From Nitrospirota bacterium (lineage in GTDB: Bacteria > Nitrospirota > Thermodesulfovibrionia > Thermodesulfovibrionales > Dissulfurispiraceae), in contig JAMCVZ010000028.1 in the NCBI GenBank assembly GCA_023476565.1, forward strand, positions 1-36,504: a stretch of DNA of 36,504 bases, in the 5' to 3' direction. Each line of letters begins with the position of its first letter. The first letter of the stretch is position 1. The notes beneath the pieces are model-generated. The model saw nothing but the letters and a program-made list of their open reading frames with translations, searched no databases and was not told where the DNA came from. The position numbers and the translations under genes are program-made. Below, piece after piece: positions 1 through 7,735 of this stretch.

Positions 1-143
1 GACAGCATAATGAGCTTGGAGAAAAATGAAAGGGCAACCTGGGTTGAGGGAAAGGGGATTTACCCGTCTAAAACCGCTGTTTTACGGGGTCGGGTACGAT
101 GAATTCAGATTATCTTGGACAGCAGTGGTTTGACAACCGTTGT

Positions 144-1394
144 TTAAACACCCCTTAAGAACGGTGCAAGGTCGTTTATTTCCACTTCTCCCTGCCCGCC
201 TTTTTTCAGATTCTTCCATTGAATCTTCCCCACCTTCAGTTCGTTTTCCCCAATGATAAAGGCGAACTCTGCGCCGAGCCTGTCTGCCTTTCTCAGTTGG
301 CTTTTCAGGGATGCTCCTCCGTAATTAGGCTCAACCCATAAACCTATAGTCCTTAAATCTTCGGCTATCTTAAAGCCTTCAATCTCCGCCTCTTTGCCGA
401 GCGTAGCGATAAAGACCCTGGGAGCCGGGGAGTCTACAGGCGCGATTTCCTTCAAGAGAGCCGCGATCCTTTCCATGCCTATGGCAAACCCGAGCGCCGG
501 GGTCGGAGGTCCTCCGAATTCCTTGACGAGCTTGTCGTACCTGCCTCCGGCAGCTACGGCTTTCTGGGCTCCCAGATGCCCGCTCGTAACCTCAAAGGCC
601 GTCCTTGTGTAATAATCGAGTCCCCGCACCAGGTTCGGATTCAGGGTATACCGTATGTTCATGGATTGCAGCATGGATAGAAGTTCGTCAAAGTGCTCCC
701 TGCATTCGCCGCACAGGTAATCCGTAACAGCAGGCGCTCCCTGCCGCAGTCCTATGCACTGCTCAACCTTGCAGTCGAGTATCCTGAGCGGGTTTGTGGC
801 ATACCTGCGCCGGCAGTCAGGGCAGAGCTCGTTGAGGTTCTTCCCGAAAAAATCGACCAGTGCTCTCTTGTAGTTCGGCCTGCACTGTTCATCCCCTATG
901 GAATTAATCTCAAAGCCGAGATCCCTGAGACCTATGCTTTCGAGGATATTTTTGAGCATGACGATGACTTCGGCATCCAGGGACGGCTGAGAGACACCGA
1001 AAGCCTCCACGCCTATCTGGTAGAACTGCCTGAAACGCCCCTTTTGCGGCCGCTCGTATCTGAACATGGGGCCTGAATAAAAGAACTTCTGCGGTGACGG
1101 CAGGTTGTAGAGGCTGTGCTCCACATAGCCCCGGACAGCGGACGCCGTGCCTTCCGGTCTCAGCGTGATGCTTCTGCCCGCCTTGTCCTGAAAGGTATAC
1201 ATCTCTTTCTCGACAATGTCGGTCGCCGCGCCTATGCTCCTGACAAAGATGTCCGTGGATTCGATTATAGGGATTTTAATTTCCTGGAACCCGTATCTGA
1301 AGAATAGTGACCGCGCTGTGGATTCTATATGCTGCCAGAGGTAGATATCAGGGGGCAGGATATCCTGCATGCCCTTGGGGGCGCTATACTTCAC
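144..1394 (-). CDS. hisS: Histidyl-tRNA synthetase
   Basis: Class II aminoacyl-tRNA synthetase that charges tRNA-His in the cytoplasm. The 416-residue product has the usual HisRS length. It begins with the family hallmark KGMQDILPP (residues 7-15). Motif 2 is visible around FRYERPQKGRFRQFYQ. The histidine-binding signature LVRGLDYYTRTAFE is near residue 255, and AAGGRYD follows. The C-terminal third is the anticodon-binding domain. The start is GTG and overlaps the end of divIVA by 11 nt, with a purine-rich AAGGAG about 9 nt upstream, so translation is probably coupled to divIVA. It is the last gene of the minus-strand proC-yggT-divIVA-hisS run. No clear terminator follows in the 143 nt to the window edge. 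Confidence 0.97.
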   Translation of the reverse strand: MKYSAPKGMQDILPPDIYLWQHIESTARSLFFRYGFQEIKIPIIESTDIFVRSIGAATDIVEKEMYTFQDKAGRSITLRPEGTASAVRGYVEHSLYNLPSPQKFFYSGPMFRYERPQKGRFRQFYQIGVEAFGVSQPSLDAEVIVMLKNILESIGLRDLGFEINSIGDEQCRPNYKRALVDFFGKNLNELCPDCRRRYATNPLRILDCKVEQCIGLRQGAPAVTDYLCGECREHFDELLSMLQSMNIRYTLNPNLVRGLDYYTRTAFEVTSGHLGAQKAVAAGGRYDKLVKEFGGPPTPALGFAIGMERIAALLKEIAPVDSPAPRVFIATLGKEAEIEGFKIAEDLRTIGLWVEPNYGGASLKSQLRKADRLGAEFAFIIGENELKVGKIQWKNLKKGGQGEVEINDLAPFLRGV

Positions 1395-1857
1395 CCGATT
1401 CTTCTCCTTCTCTCTCCTTGTCGAATTCGAGCATCTTCATATGGCTGTCGATAAGCCTCTTGATCTCCTCTTTGAAGTGGCGTCTTATTCCCTTGAGATC
1501 CACGATGTCCTCGTGTATCTTCACGACTTTCTCCTGGGCCCCTTTGATCATGGTATCCGCTCTGAGTTCGGCCTCCTTGATGATAAGCTCGGCTTCCTTT
1601 CTCGCGTTTGTCTTGTAGTCCTCTACCATCTGCTGGGCAGTCATCAGGGTCTCGCGAAGCGTGGTCTCCATGTTCTTGAATTCCTGCAGCTGCTCATCGG
1701 CCCTGGCCAAATGTTCCTTTTGCGACGCATTCTCCCTCAGGAGCTCCTCCAGTTCCTCCCTTACCAGTTCAAGGAAAGAGTAGACTTCATCTACGTCAAA
1801 TCCCCTGAACCTCATGGGGAACTGCTTTTGCTGAATATCAAGCGGCGTAATTCTCAT
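1384..1857 (-). CDS. DivIVA-domain protein
   Basis: A coiled-coil protein of 157 residues in the DivIVA/GpsB family, which marks negatively curved membrane and septa and recruits division or growth proteins. The N-terminal signature is clear: ITPLDIQQKQFPMRFRGFD followed by VDEVYSFLELV (residues 3-33). The rest is a long heptad-rich coiled coil with many Glu, Lys and Leu, and it ends in an acidic tail. It overlaps yggT by ATGA and hisS by 11 nt, so the genes are almost certainly co-transcribed. In many bacteria divIVA, yggT and yggS lie together near cell-division genes. Its exact role in this organism cannot be read from the sequence. Confidence 0.9.
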   Translation of the reverse strand: MRITPLDIQQKQFPMRFRGFDVDEVYSFLELVREELEELLRENASQKEHLARADEQLQEFKNMETTLRETLMTAQQMVEDYKTNARKEAELIIKEAELRADTMIKGAQEKVVKIHEDIVDLKGIRRHFKEEIKRLIDSHMKMLEFDKEREGEESGEV

Positions 1858-2168
1858 AGCACGGCCCCTCCTTTAATTTTATAGCCAAATTCTATCAGCG
1901 AACTGATTAAAAACATTCTGACAAACATAATAACAAGAATCGCTATGAGAGGGGAAATGTCTATCGGGCCGAGCCTGTAGCCGATGAGCCTTCTTATGGG
2001 TCTGAGCACAGGCTCGGTGACCGAATAAAGAAACCGCACTATGGGGTTGTAAGGGTCGGGGCTGACCCAGCTCAGGAGGGCAGAGATGATGATTACCCAG
2101 TTATAAATATTCAGCACGACATCAAGAATCTTCGCTATCGCAATTATGAGATTGGCAAATATAAACAT
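1854..2168 (-). CDS. yggT: YggT family integral membrane protein
   Basis: A small membrane protein of 104 residues. It has two hydrophobic stretches: an N-terminal one (about residues 2-35) ending in the polar ALLSWVSPDPYNPIVRFL motif, and a C-terminal one (about 68-90). The segment TEPVLRPIRRLIG between them is the YggT family signature. The family is linked to membrane and division functions, but its molecular activity is not established. It starts 13 nt after proC and overlaps divIVA by ATGA, the conserved proC-yggT-divIVA order. Confidence 0.9.
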   Translation of the reverse strand: MFIFANLIIAIAKILDVVLNIYNWVIIISALLSWVSPDPYNPIVRFLYSVTEPVLRPIRRLIGYRLGPIDISPLIAILVIMFVRMFLISSLIEFGYKIKGGAVL

Positions 2169-2181
2169 TATACCTCCCTGA

Positions 2182-2970
2182 TCAATTTTTTATACCCAGT
2201 TCCTCGGCCCTTTTTACCGCTGCGTTCAGGGTATCCGCCACGATACCCTTCAAATCCCGCTCTTCAAGCACCTTCAGCCCTGCTGCGGTGGTCCCCCCCG
2301 GTGAGGTCACCATTTCCCTGAGCTTTTCCGGCGCCATGCCCGTATCGAGGAGCCGTGCAGTGCCGAGGAGTGTCTGCACCGCAAGCTCGGCGGCGCTGTC
2401 CCTGCGTAAACCCATCTTTACACCCGCCTCTGTCATCGCCTCGGTAAAAAGCGCTATGAAGGCGGGCCCGCTGCCGGACAGGGCGGTTACCGCGTTCATG
2501 TATTTCTCGGGCAGGGTAAGCACTTTGCCGATCGATATGAAGATCTCTCTTACCGTGGCGATGTCCTTATCGGAAAAACACTCGCACAAGGACATGACCG
2601 ACATGCCTTCCTGGACAAGGGCAGGTGTATTGGGCATGACCCTGATGAGCTTTTTCGTATTGAGCTTTGAAGCCAGATAGGAGAGTGTGATCCCTGCAGC
2701 TATGGATACAACTGTCTTTTCGCCGGTTACGGCATCCGCCATCTCATCCAGGATCGGCGCCATGATCTGGGGCTTGACGGCAAGTATTATAATAGCGCAC
2801 CGTGATACCACCTCTTTGTTGGACTGCGTTGCTTTTATGCCGTAGGTCTGCTGCAGATAGGCCCTCCGGTCCTCCCTCGGCTCTGATACGAGTATGTCCT
2901 TCATTCCCTGTGCCGTCATTCCTTTTATCAGGGCTTCTGCCATGTTGCCGCCGCCTATAAAACCGATCAT
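2182..2970 (-). CDS. proC: Pyrroline-5-carboxylate reductase
   Basis: Reduces pyrroline-5-carboxylate to L-proline with NAD(P)H, the last step of proline synthesis. The 262-residue length is normal. The Rossmann motif GFIGGGNMAEALIKG opens the protein. The C-terminal P5CR dimerisation domain carries GSGPAFIALFTEAM and TSPGGTTAAGL, which contribute to the active site. A good Shine-Dalgarno (AGGAG, 7 nt spacing) precedes the ATG. It leads the proC-yggT-divIVA-hisS run. The yggS gene usually found next to proC in such clusters lies 940 bp upstream, beyond an inserted toxin-antitoxin module. Confidence 0.96.
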   Translation of the reverse strand: MIGFIGGGNMAEALIKGMTAQGMKDILVSEPREDRRAYLQQTYGIKATQSNKEVVSRCAIIILAVKPQIMAPILDEMADAVTGEKTVVSIAAGITLSYLASKLNTKKLIRVMPNTPALVQEGMSVMSLCECFSDKDIATVREIFISIGKVLTLPEKYMNAVTALSGSGPAFIALFTEAMTEAGVKMGLRRDSAAELAVQTLLGTARLLDTGMAPEKLREMVTSPGGTTAAGLKVLEERDLKGIVADTLNAAVKRAEELGIKN

Positions 2971-2989
2971 TTACCTGCTCCTATCCTCT

Positions 2990-3352
2990 TTATTTCCCTT
3001 CCATAATTTCCTGTAGATACCTGTTTATCCTATCTTTATTAGTTGCTAATGTTGAAAATTGCCTGTCGCATATGTCGCTGAACCGTGCCAGCACTTTTCG
3101 GTTTATTGATTCCTGATCTTCAAAAACAGCCATTGACCGGAAAGGTATTCCAAACTTTTCATATTGCAAGCATGAGATAGTAACATCCCTTGACTTTATC
3201 CATGAATCAATTTTTTCTGCATTGTCTTTCTTGCATAAATGTTCAACAAACCTTTTTTCAGGTTCTGCCCGTGTAAAAATAACACCAAGAGGGGTGGGAA
3301 TCTACACTTCAACAGATTGGAAACCAAAATCTTGAATTTCCTTGTTATTCAT
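2990..3352 (-). pseudogene. Broken ORF coupled to the toxin; resembles part of a type III restriction/helicase-like protein
   Basis: On the minus strand an ATG at 3352 overlaps the RelE stop as ATGA and opens a 120-codon frame ending in TAA at 2990-2992. The frame is broken by a single TAG at 3302-3304 (codon 17). Past this stop it stays open with ordinary protein-like composition: it continues IPTPLGVIFTRAEPEKRF and later has ENAEKIDSWIKS-like text (seen as DNAEKIDSWIKS). From memory of the family, this segment resembles the C-terminal region of type III restriction or DEAD/DEAH helicase-like proteins just before their nuclease part. The remainder (about residues 70-120) does not follow that family, so an internal deletion or junction is likely. 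The reading frame is seen directly; the family link is tentative. Confidence 0.55.
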
Positions 3353-3630
3353 TCCGGCATCCTTTTGCCTATTTCCTCATAGACTTGCTTGCGGTGAATA
3401 ATCCCGAATATCCGGACTTCATTATCCACAATCTTAAATGCCACCCTGTAATCTCCAACCCTTAGCTTCCAGTATCCTTTAAGTGTTTTTCTCAGAGGCT
3501 CTCCGTATTGATGAGGTGCTGTTGCGAGGCGGGATTCTATGGCGGTTTTAATGCGTTTTTTCATTTTCTCGTTCAACAGCGGAATATCTACAGCTTTAAC
3601 ATCAGGGTGATATTTAATCTCAAAGGGCAA
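3349..3630 (-). CDS. RelE/ParE-type toxin
   Basis: A 93-residue type II toxin of the RelE/ParE superfamily, usually a ribosome-dependent mRNA endonuclease. The fold signature is the C-terminal run GYWKLRVGDYRVAFKI followed by IFGIIHRKQVYEEI, typical of RelE/StbE. It starts 2 nt after the antitoxin stop, the standard antitoxin-first operon. Its own stop overlaps the next (broken) ORF as ATGA. The pair sits between yggS and proC on the same strand, so it looks like a later insertion in a conserved cluster. Whether it is RelE-like or ParE-like in target cannot be settled here. Confidence 0.85.
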   Translation of the reverse strand: MPFEIKYHPDVKAVDIPLLNEKMKKRIKTAIESRLATAPHQYGEPLRKTLKGYWKLRVGDYRVAFKIVDNEVRIFGIIHRKQVYEEIGKRMPE

Positions 3631-3632
3631 AT

Positions 3633-3857
3633 CTACCAGACCTCGCTGTGTTTTAATGTCTTTGCCCTGATCAAGGTTTTCTCCCTCTTTTCTGCAAATG
3701 CAGCTAAGGCGGCGTCTTCCTCTAATTCCAGAGCCTCTCTTATCAGGTCACGAACCTTTAAAGAAAGTGAAACTCCTTCTTTCTCTGCAAGCTGTTGAAC
3801 GCTTTTATAGAGAGGCATTTCAAGAACTACATTAATTCTCGGATTCTTTGTAGGCAT
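3633..3857 (-). CDS. RelB-like (ribbon-helix-helix) antitoxin
   Basis: The partner of the RelE-type toxin, probably a DNA-binding antitoxin that represses its own promoter. The chosen start at 3857 gives 74 residues. It has a textbook Shine-Dalgarno (AAAGGAGGTAAT) 4-5 nt upstream; an in-frame ATG 33 nt further upstream has none. The N-terminus (PRINVVLEMPLYKSVQQLAE) looks like the strand-helix-helix of a ribbon-helix-helix protein, followed by KVRDLIREALELEED. The C-terminal acidic and basic part would wrap the toxin. A sigma-70-type promoter lies directly upstream. Confidence 0.8.
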   Translation of the reverse strand: MPTKNPRINVVLEMPLYKSVQQLAEKEGVSLSLKVRDLIREALELEEDAALAAFAEKREKTLIRAKTLKHSEVW

Positions 3858-3880
3858 TGGTATTACCTCCTTTTTGTGAT

Positions 3881-3909
3881 AGTGTAACACTTATAACGCA
3901 CCAAATCAA
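3881..3909 (-). promoter_or_regulatory. Sigma-70-type promoter of the toxin-antitoxin operon
   Basis: On the minus strand TTGATT (3909-3904) and TACACT (3886-3881) are separated by exactly 17 bp. The -10 lies 23 nt upstream of the antitoxin ATG, leaving room for its Shine-Dalgarno. The site falls between the yggS stop (3913) and the module, so the module can be transcribed independently of yggS. Confidence 0.65.
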
Positions 3910-3912
3910 CGC

Positions 3913-4602
3913 CTATTTTCTTTCCCCAAACAATGCCGCCCCGATTCTCACCAGCGTCGCACCTTCTTCTATAGCCGCTTCAAAATCGCCCGACATGCCC
4001 ATCGAGAGCTCGGGCAGTCCAAATCCCGCACTTTCCGCCTCATCCCTGAGCTCTCTTAATTTCCTGAAATAGGGCCTTACCTTCTCAGGATCTTCGAAAA
4101 ACGGGGGTATAGTCATCAAACCCTCGGCCCTTAGATTGCCAAGCTCCCTTATTCTACCAAGAATGGTCATCAATGCTCCTTCAGACGCCCCGTGCTTTGT
4201 TTCCTCTTCAGACAGTTTCACCTGCACGAGAATCCTCTGGACCTTGCCCGCCTTTTCAGCCTGCCTGTTCAGCTCTTCCGCGAGACTGACGGAATCAACA
4301 GTATGGATAAGGTCGAAGAGCTGAAGCGCATACTTTGCCTTGTTTTTCTGCAAATGCCCGATCAGATGCCACTCAATTTTCACATTTGAGATTTGAGATT
4401 TGAGATTTGAGATTTTTCTCTGCGCCTCCTGGACCCTGTTTTCTCCGAGTATCCTGAGCCCAGCGTTGATTGCTTCTCTGATAGTATCTATATCTACAGT
4501 CTTTGTAACCGCAACAAGTTTAATATCCACAGGGGACCTCCCGGCACGCACAGCGGCCCCGCCCACCCTTTCAAGGATGTTTGATACGTTCTCCTTAAGC
4601 AT
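3913..4602 (-). CDS. yggS: YggS/PLPBP family pyridoxal-phosphate homeostasis protein
   Basis: A PLP-binding protein with a single alanine-racemase-like barrel and no known catalytic activity; it buffers PLP and affects amino-acid pools. The chosen start gives 229 residues, the family norm. Signatures: LVAVTKT with the PLP lysine, GENRVQEA, EWHLIGHLQKNK, and near the end LSMGMSGDFEAAIEEG and VRIGAALFGER. A longer frame upstream (to 4668) gives a cysteine-rich nonconserved extension and is rejected. There is no Shine-Dalgarno; a TATAAA box ends 6 nt before the ATG, suggesting a leaderless mRNA. The gene contains a 7-bp tandem repeat at about codons 63-72, between VQEA and EWH, in a tolerant loop. 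Confidence 0.93.
   Translation of the reverse strand: MLKENVSNILERVGGAAVRAGRSPVDIKLVAVTKTVDIDTIREAINAGLRILGENRVQEAQRKISNLKSQISNVKIEWHLIGHLQKNKAKYALQLFDLIHTVDSVSLAEELNRQAEKAGKVQRILVQVKLSEEETKHGASEGALMTILGRIRELGNLRAEGLMTIPPFFEDPEKVRPYFRKLRELRDEAESAGFGLPELSMGMSGDFEAAIEEGATLVRIGAALFGERK
4384..4415. repeat. Heptamer tandem repeat inside yggS
   Basis: Four perfect head-to-tail copies of ATTTGAG (4384-4411) plus ATTT. They lie in frame within yggS and encode the repetitive ISNLKSQISN stretch. The unit is not a multiple of three, so gain or loss of a single copy would shift the frame. Confidence 0.95.
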
Positions 4603-4632
4603 TTGTAATTTATAGTAGTAACAATTACAAAT
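4601..4632. promoter_or_regulatory. Perfect 10-bp inverted repeat over the yggS start and -10
   Basis: ATTTGTAATT (4601-4610) and AATTACAAAT (4623-4632) form a perfect inverted repeat with a 12-nt centre. It covers the yggS start codon and the TATAAA box (minus strand 4614-4609). Its position suggests an operator, but it could also be a chance AT-rich palindrome. Confidence 0.5.
4603..4614 (-). promoter_or_regulatory. Putative leaderless -10 element of yggS
   Basis: TATAAA on the minus strand (4614-4609) is followed by 6 nt and then the ATG. No Shine-Dalgarno is present. No convincing -35 is seen at 17 bp. Confidence 0.4.
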
Positions 4633-4705
4633 AAATGCAAGGATCAGGATAGTCTCAAAAGTGCGCATGCATCCGCCACCGCCGCTGACCGCCGGCTCCT
4701 GACTG

Positions 4706-4714
4706 TGTTATTAT
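4706..4714 (+). promoter_or_regulatory. Extended -10 just before the kinase start
   Basis: TGT followed by TATTAT (4709-4714), then 5 nt and the ATG at 4720. Transcription would begin at or near the start codon. There is no Shine-Dalgarno before this ATG, which fits a leaderless transcript. Confidence 0.45.
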
Positions 4715-4719
4715 TACTT

Positions 4720-6165
4720 ATGTTCGGGAAAGCTTATTTCAATTTCTCACTGAACAAGAAGCTTATCTTCATGATGATGTTCCTGAGCTTTATCCTCATC
4801 TCCATCCTCATGTTCTTCTATTCACAGGCAGAGCAAAGCCTTTCCCGCGAGATAGAGCGGCAGACAAAAGAACTCACCAAAGCCATCCAGATAGGAGTTG
4901 AGGAGGTGACGGGCTCCGGTACCACGGACGAAGCACGACTGTCCAAGTATCTGAAGGAGCTCAACGCAAAGGGAGTCAAGGAAATATCCATCATCAGCAA
5001 TGCGGATGAGATAGTGGCAAGCACCAACCCCTCGAAAATCGGCCAGCCCCTTACTCATAAAAAGAAGGAACTTATAATCAAAGCGGAACTGGGGGAGCCT
5101 GTTTCCGAGGAGGGAAGGACTTACAATATCATAATCCCCGTTGTTGCAGGCGAAACCCAGTACGGGTATGTTCACCTGAAGATCAACAAGGACGACTTCT
5201 CCGATCTCCTCCGGGTAAATGCGGCGAAAAGGATTCTGGCCACGGTTTTTGTCTTCGGGCTCGGGACAATAATGACGATCATCCTTTCCCGTCAATATAC
5301 GCGGCCGATACAGAGGATCGTCGATGCCTCGATGAGAGTTGCCGCGGGAGACCTGAACCAGAACCTCCCTGTCAAAGGCAAGGATGAGATCGGGCAGCTC
5401 TCCGAGACCTTTAATTTCATGGTAATGAAACTGAAGGAGAACCGTATTCTCGAGGAACGGCTGAGGGAGGCCGAGCATCTGTCCGGCCTGGGGCAGCTCT
5501 CAAGGAGCATGGCGCATGAGATCAGGAACCCACTGAATTTTATTAATCTGAGCATCGATCACATAGGGGAGAAATACAGGCCCGAGGATCCCGGAAGGCA
5601 GGAGAAGTTCACTAATCTTATCAGCGGCATTAAGCAGGAAATACAGAGGCTCAACAGTCTGGTGAACGATTTTCTCGATTACAGCAGGCCCCTGAAACTT
5701 AACAGGCAAAGGGTAAGGATCGGCTTGCTCCTGGAGGATGTCCTGGCCCTGGTCTGGGCAAAAGCTGAAGCGGACGGTATAAATATAACCAGGCAACGCA
5801 CTTCAGATGTTGAACTCACTGTTGATCCCGTCCTCTTTAAATCGTGTATATTAAACGTCATAACCAACGCTTTCCACGCTATCGGCAGCTCCCAGGGCAT
5901 AGGCACGCTGAAAATAGATGAGGAAGTATCAGGCAATGAATTCTGCTTATCGATAGCCGACAACGGAGAAGGCGTCTCTCCGGAAAATATCGAAAAGATT
6001 TTCGAGCCCTTCTTCTCAACGAAGCAGGACGGCCTCGGCCTCGGCCTTCCCATGACCAGAAGGGTCATGGAGGAGCACGGCGGCAGGGTTGAATTTAACA
6101 GCAGCGCAGGCGAGGGGAGCGAGGTAAAACTGATCCTCCCCTTGGCAGGAAATTGCAAATTTTAA
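4720..6165 (+). CDS. Membrane sensor histidine kinase (HAMP-HisKA-HATPase)
   Basis: Sensor half of a two-component system, 481 residues from the ATG at 4720; a GTG 15 nt upstream is possible but falls inside the likely promoter. Transmembrane segments lie at about residues 14-35 and 171-190, enclosing a periplasmic sensor domain of about 135 residues. A HAMP linker follows (about 190-243, with RPIQRIVDASMRVAAGDL), then the H-box SMAHEIRNPLNF with phospho-accepting His266. The ATPase end shows N-box NVITNAFHAI, G1 DNGEGVS, and FEPFFSTK with GLGLGLP. It resembles kinases paired with NtrC-type regulators, and such a regulator follows 54 nt downstream. The signal sensed is unknown. Confidence 0.92.
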   Translation: MFGKAYFNFSLNKKLIFMMMFLSFILISILMFFYSQAEQSLSREIERQTKELTKAIQIGVEEVTGSGTTDEARLSKYLKELNAKGVKEISIISNADEIVASTNPSKIGQPLTHKKKELIIKAELGEPVSEEGRTYNIIIPVVAGETQYGYVHLKINKDDFSDLLRVNAAKRILATVFVFGLGTIMTIILSRQYTRPIQRIVDASMRVAAGDLNQNLPVKGKDEIGQLSETFNFMVMKLKENRILEERLREAEHLSGLGQLSRSMAHEIRNPLNFINLSIDHIGEKYRPEDPGRQEKFTNLISGIKQEIQRLNSLVNDFLDYSRPLKLNRQRVRIGLLLEDVLALVWAKAEADGINITRQRTSDVELTVDPVLFKSCILNVITNAFHAIGSSQGIGTLKIDEEVSGNEFCLSIADNGEGVSPENIEKIFEPFFSTKQDGLGLGLPMTRRVMEEHGGRVEFNSSAGEGSEVKLILPLAGNCKF

Positions 6166-6172
6166 AATTCCT

Positions 6173-6200
6173 TAATTTTGCATTTTCCATTTTGCATTTT
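6173..6200. repeat. Degenerate heptamer repeat between kinase and regulator
   Basis: Consecutive 7-bp units TAATTTT, GCATTTT, CCATTTT, GCATTTT occupy 6173-6200 in the 54-nt gap. This is the same 7-bp periodicity seen in four other places of the window. Confidence 0.7.
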
Positions 6201-6219
6201 GAAATGGAGCGTGGCGACC

Positions 6220-7617
6220 ATGGCAGTAATTATTGTAATAGATGACGAGCAGCGTCAGCGGGACATTATTAAAACCATCCTTGAGGATGAGGGTCACGAA
6301 GCGCACACCGCGCCTTCTGCTGAAAAAGGGCTGGAGCTCATTGAAACCCTTATCCCCGATGTGGTCATTACAGACCTGAAGATGGGAGGAATGAGCGGTG
6401 TTCAGCTTCTGGATGCCCTTCCCGGGGACCCGGTCAGGCCGGCGGTAATTATAATGACGGCCTTCGGGACCATATCATCCGCAGTCGAAGCCATAAAGAA
6501 AGGCGCTTTCGACTATCTTACAAAGCCCCTTGAAAAAGATGTGATTGTCCTGACGGTCAAGAAGGCCGTGGAAAGGATGCAGCTCCTTAAGGACAATATC
6601 AGATTGCAGGATGCGCTTTTCGGAAAGTTCAAAATGGAAGGCATTATCGGCAATTCCAAAAGGATGAGGGATGTCATAGAAGTCGCGAAAAAAGTGGCCC
6701 CGACCTCGGTAACCGTCCTTGTATACGGAGAGAGCGGAACGGGAAAAGAGCTCATTGCAAAGGCGGTTCATTACAACAGCCCGCGACGGACCGGCCCCTT
6801 CACGGCGATTAACTGCGCTGCAATCCCCGATAATCTCATAGAAAGCGAATTGTTCGGCTACGAGCCGGGGGCATTCACCGGCGCGGCCCACAGGAAGATA
6901 GGGCTCTTTGAGTCCTCGGACAGGGGGACCCTCTTCCTCGATGAAGTGGGAGACCTGCCGCTCCTTACCCAGACAAAGATATTGAGGGTCCTGCAGGACA
7001 AAGAGGTGAGGAGGCTCGGAGGAAAGGATAATATCAAGGTCGATGTAAGGATCATAGCGGCGACAAACAAGGACCTTGAGAAAGAAGTCGCCAATGGGAA
7101 ATTCAGAGAGGACCTGTATTACCGGCTCAAAGTGGTGGCGATCGAGCTCCCTCCCCTGCGGGAGAGAAAAGAAGACATCGCGGTCCTTGCAGGCTTTTTC
7201 ATCGAGAAATACAACAAGGAGTTCGGCAAGAGGATAAAAGGGTTGAGCGACGGCTCGGTAAAAGCGCTGGCGGACTATCACTGGCCCGGCAATATCAGGC
7301 AGCTTGAGTTTGTCGTTGAGCGGGCCGTGTTAATGAGCGATTCGGATACGATACAGGTGAACGATATCCGGGGCGAAATAAGGCTTCCGCCTGAAAAGGG
7401 CATGCTGGATATAGAGCTACCCGAAGAGGGCATAAACTTTGAAGAGCTCGAAAAGGAATTGATCAAAAAAGCGATGTTTAAAGCGAATAATGTTGCTGCA
7501 AAGGCTGCCCGGCTGCTCGGCATGACCTATAAGACCTTCTGGTACAGGCTCGAAAAGTTCGGCCTCCATAATAATGTCTCCCCGAAAGAGGATATATATC
7601 CCGAAAAGAGGAACTGA
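6220..7617 (+). CDS. NtrC-family sigma-54-dependent response regulator
   Basis: Activates transcription by sigma-54 RNA polymerase after phosphorylation. The start at ATG 6220 (GGAG 10 nt upstream) gives 465 residues and places the receiver domain directly at the N-terminus; a longer frame from 6178 starts inside the repeat. Receiver domain: VIDDE acidic pair and phospho-acceptor Asp52 in VITDLKM, with Lys102. AAA+ domain: Walker A GESGTGKE (about 170-177), the sigma-54 contact loop GAFTGA (217-222), and Walker B TLFLDEVGD. The C-terminus is a Fis-type helix-turn-helix (KAARLLGMTYKTFWYRLEKF). It is paired with the kinase upstream. A -24/-12 promoter lies 119 nt downstream, so the next gene is the obvious first target. 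Confidence 0.95.
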   Translation: MAVIIVIDDEQRQRDIIKTILEDEGHEAHTAPSAEKGLELIETLIPDVVITDLKMGGMSGVQLLDALPGDPVRPAVIIMTAFGTISSAVEAIKKGAFDYLTKPLEKDVIVLTVKKAVERMQLLKDNIRLQDALFGKFKMEGIIGNSKRMRDVIEVAKKVAPTSVTVLVYGESGTGKELIAKAVHYNSPRRTGPFTAINCAAIPDNLIESELFGYEPGAFTGAAHRKIGLFESSDRGTLFLDEVGDLPLLTQTKILRVLQDKEVRRLGGKDNIKVDVRIIAATNKDLEKEVANGKFREDLYYRLKVVAIELPPLRERKEDIAVLAGFFIEKYNKEFGKRIKGLSDGSVKALADYHWPGNIRQLEFVVERAVLMSDSDTIQVNDIRGEIRLPPEKGMLDIELPEEGINFEELEKELIKKAMFKANNVAAKAARLLGMTYKTFWYRLEKFGLHNNVSPKEDIYPEKRN

Positions 7618-7640
7618 TTACACTTCAGGCAATAGGCACG

Positions 7641-7653
7641 TGGCGATAAGCCA
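7641..7653. promoter_or_regulatory. Candidate upstream activator site
   Basis: TGGC-GATAA-GCCA is a 4-bp palindrome with a 5-nt centre, located about 90 bp upstream of the -24/-12 promoter at 7736. NtrC-family proteins bind such dyads 80-150 bp upstream of their promoters. The dyad is short, so this is a suggestion. Confidence 0.3.
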
Positions 7654-7735
7654 TAGGTAAGTAAAAGCAATTATCCGGTTAAAATCCTTGTTAATCAGTT
7701 TATCTCTTCTCGTCCTGTGCCCCTCGCCTGCTTGC

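Noticed and set aside
1-143. Possible gene or terminator at the left edge
   Set aside because: Only short palindromes (TAAAAC-CGCT-GTTTTA at 69-84) without T-tract; nothing supportable.
4603-4668. N-terminal 22-residue extension of yggS
   Set aside because: Sequence is nonconserved and overlaps the AT-rich promoter; the conserved protein fits the start at 4602.
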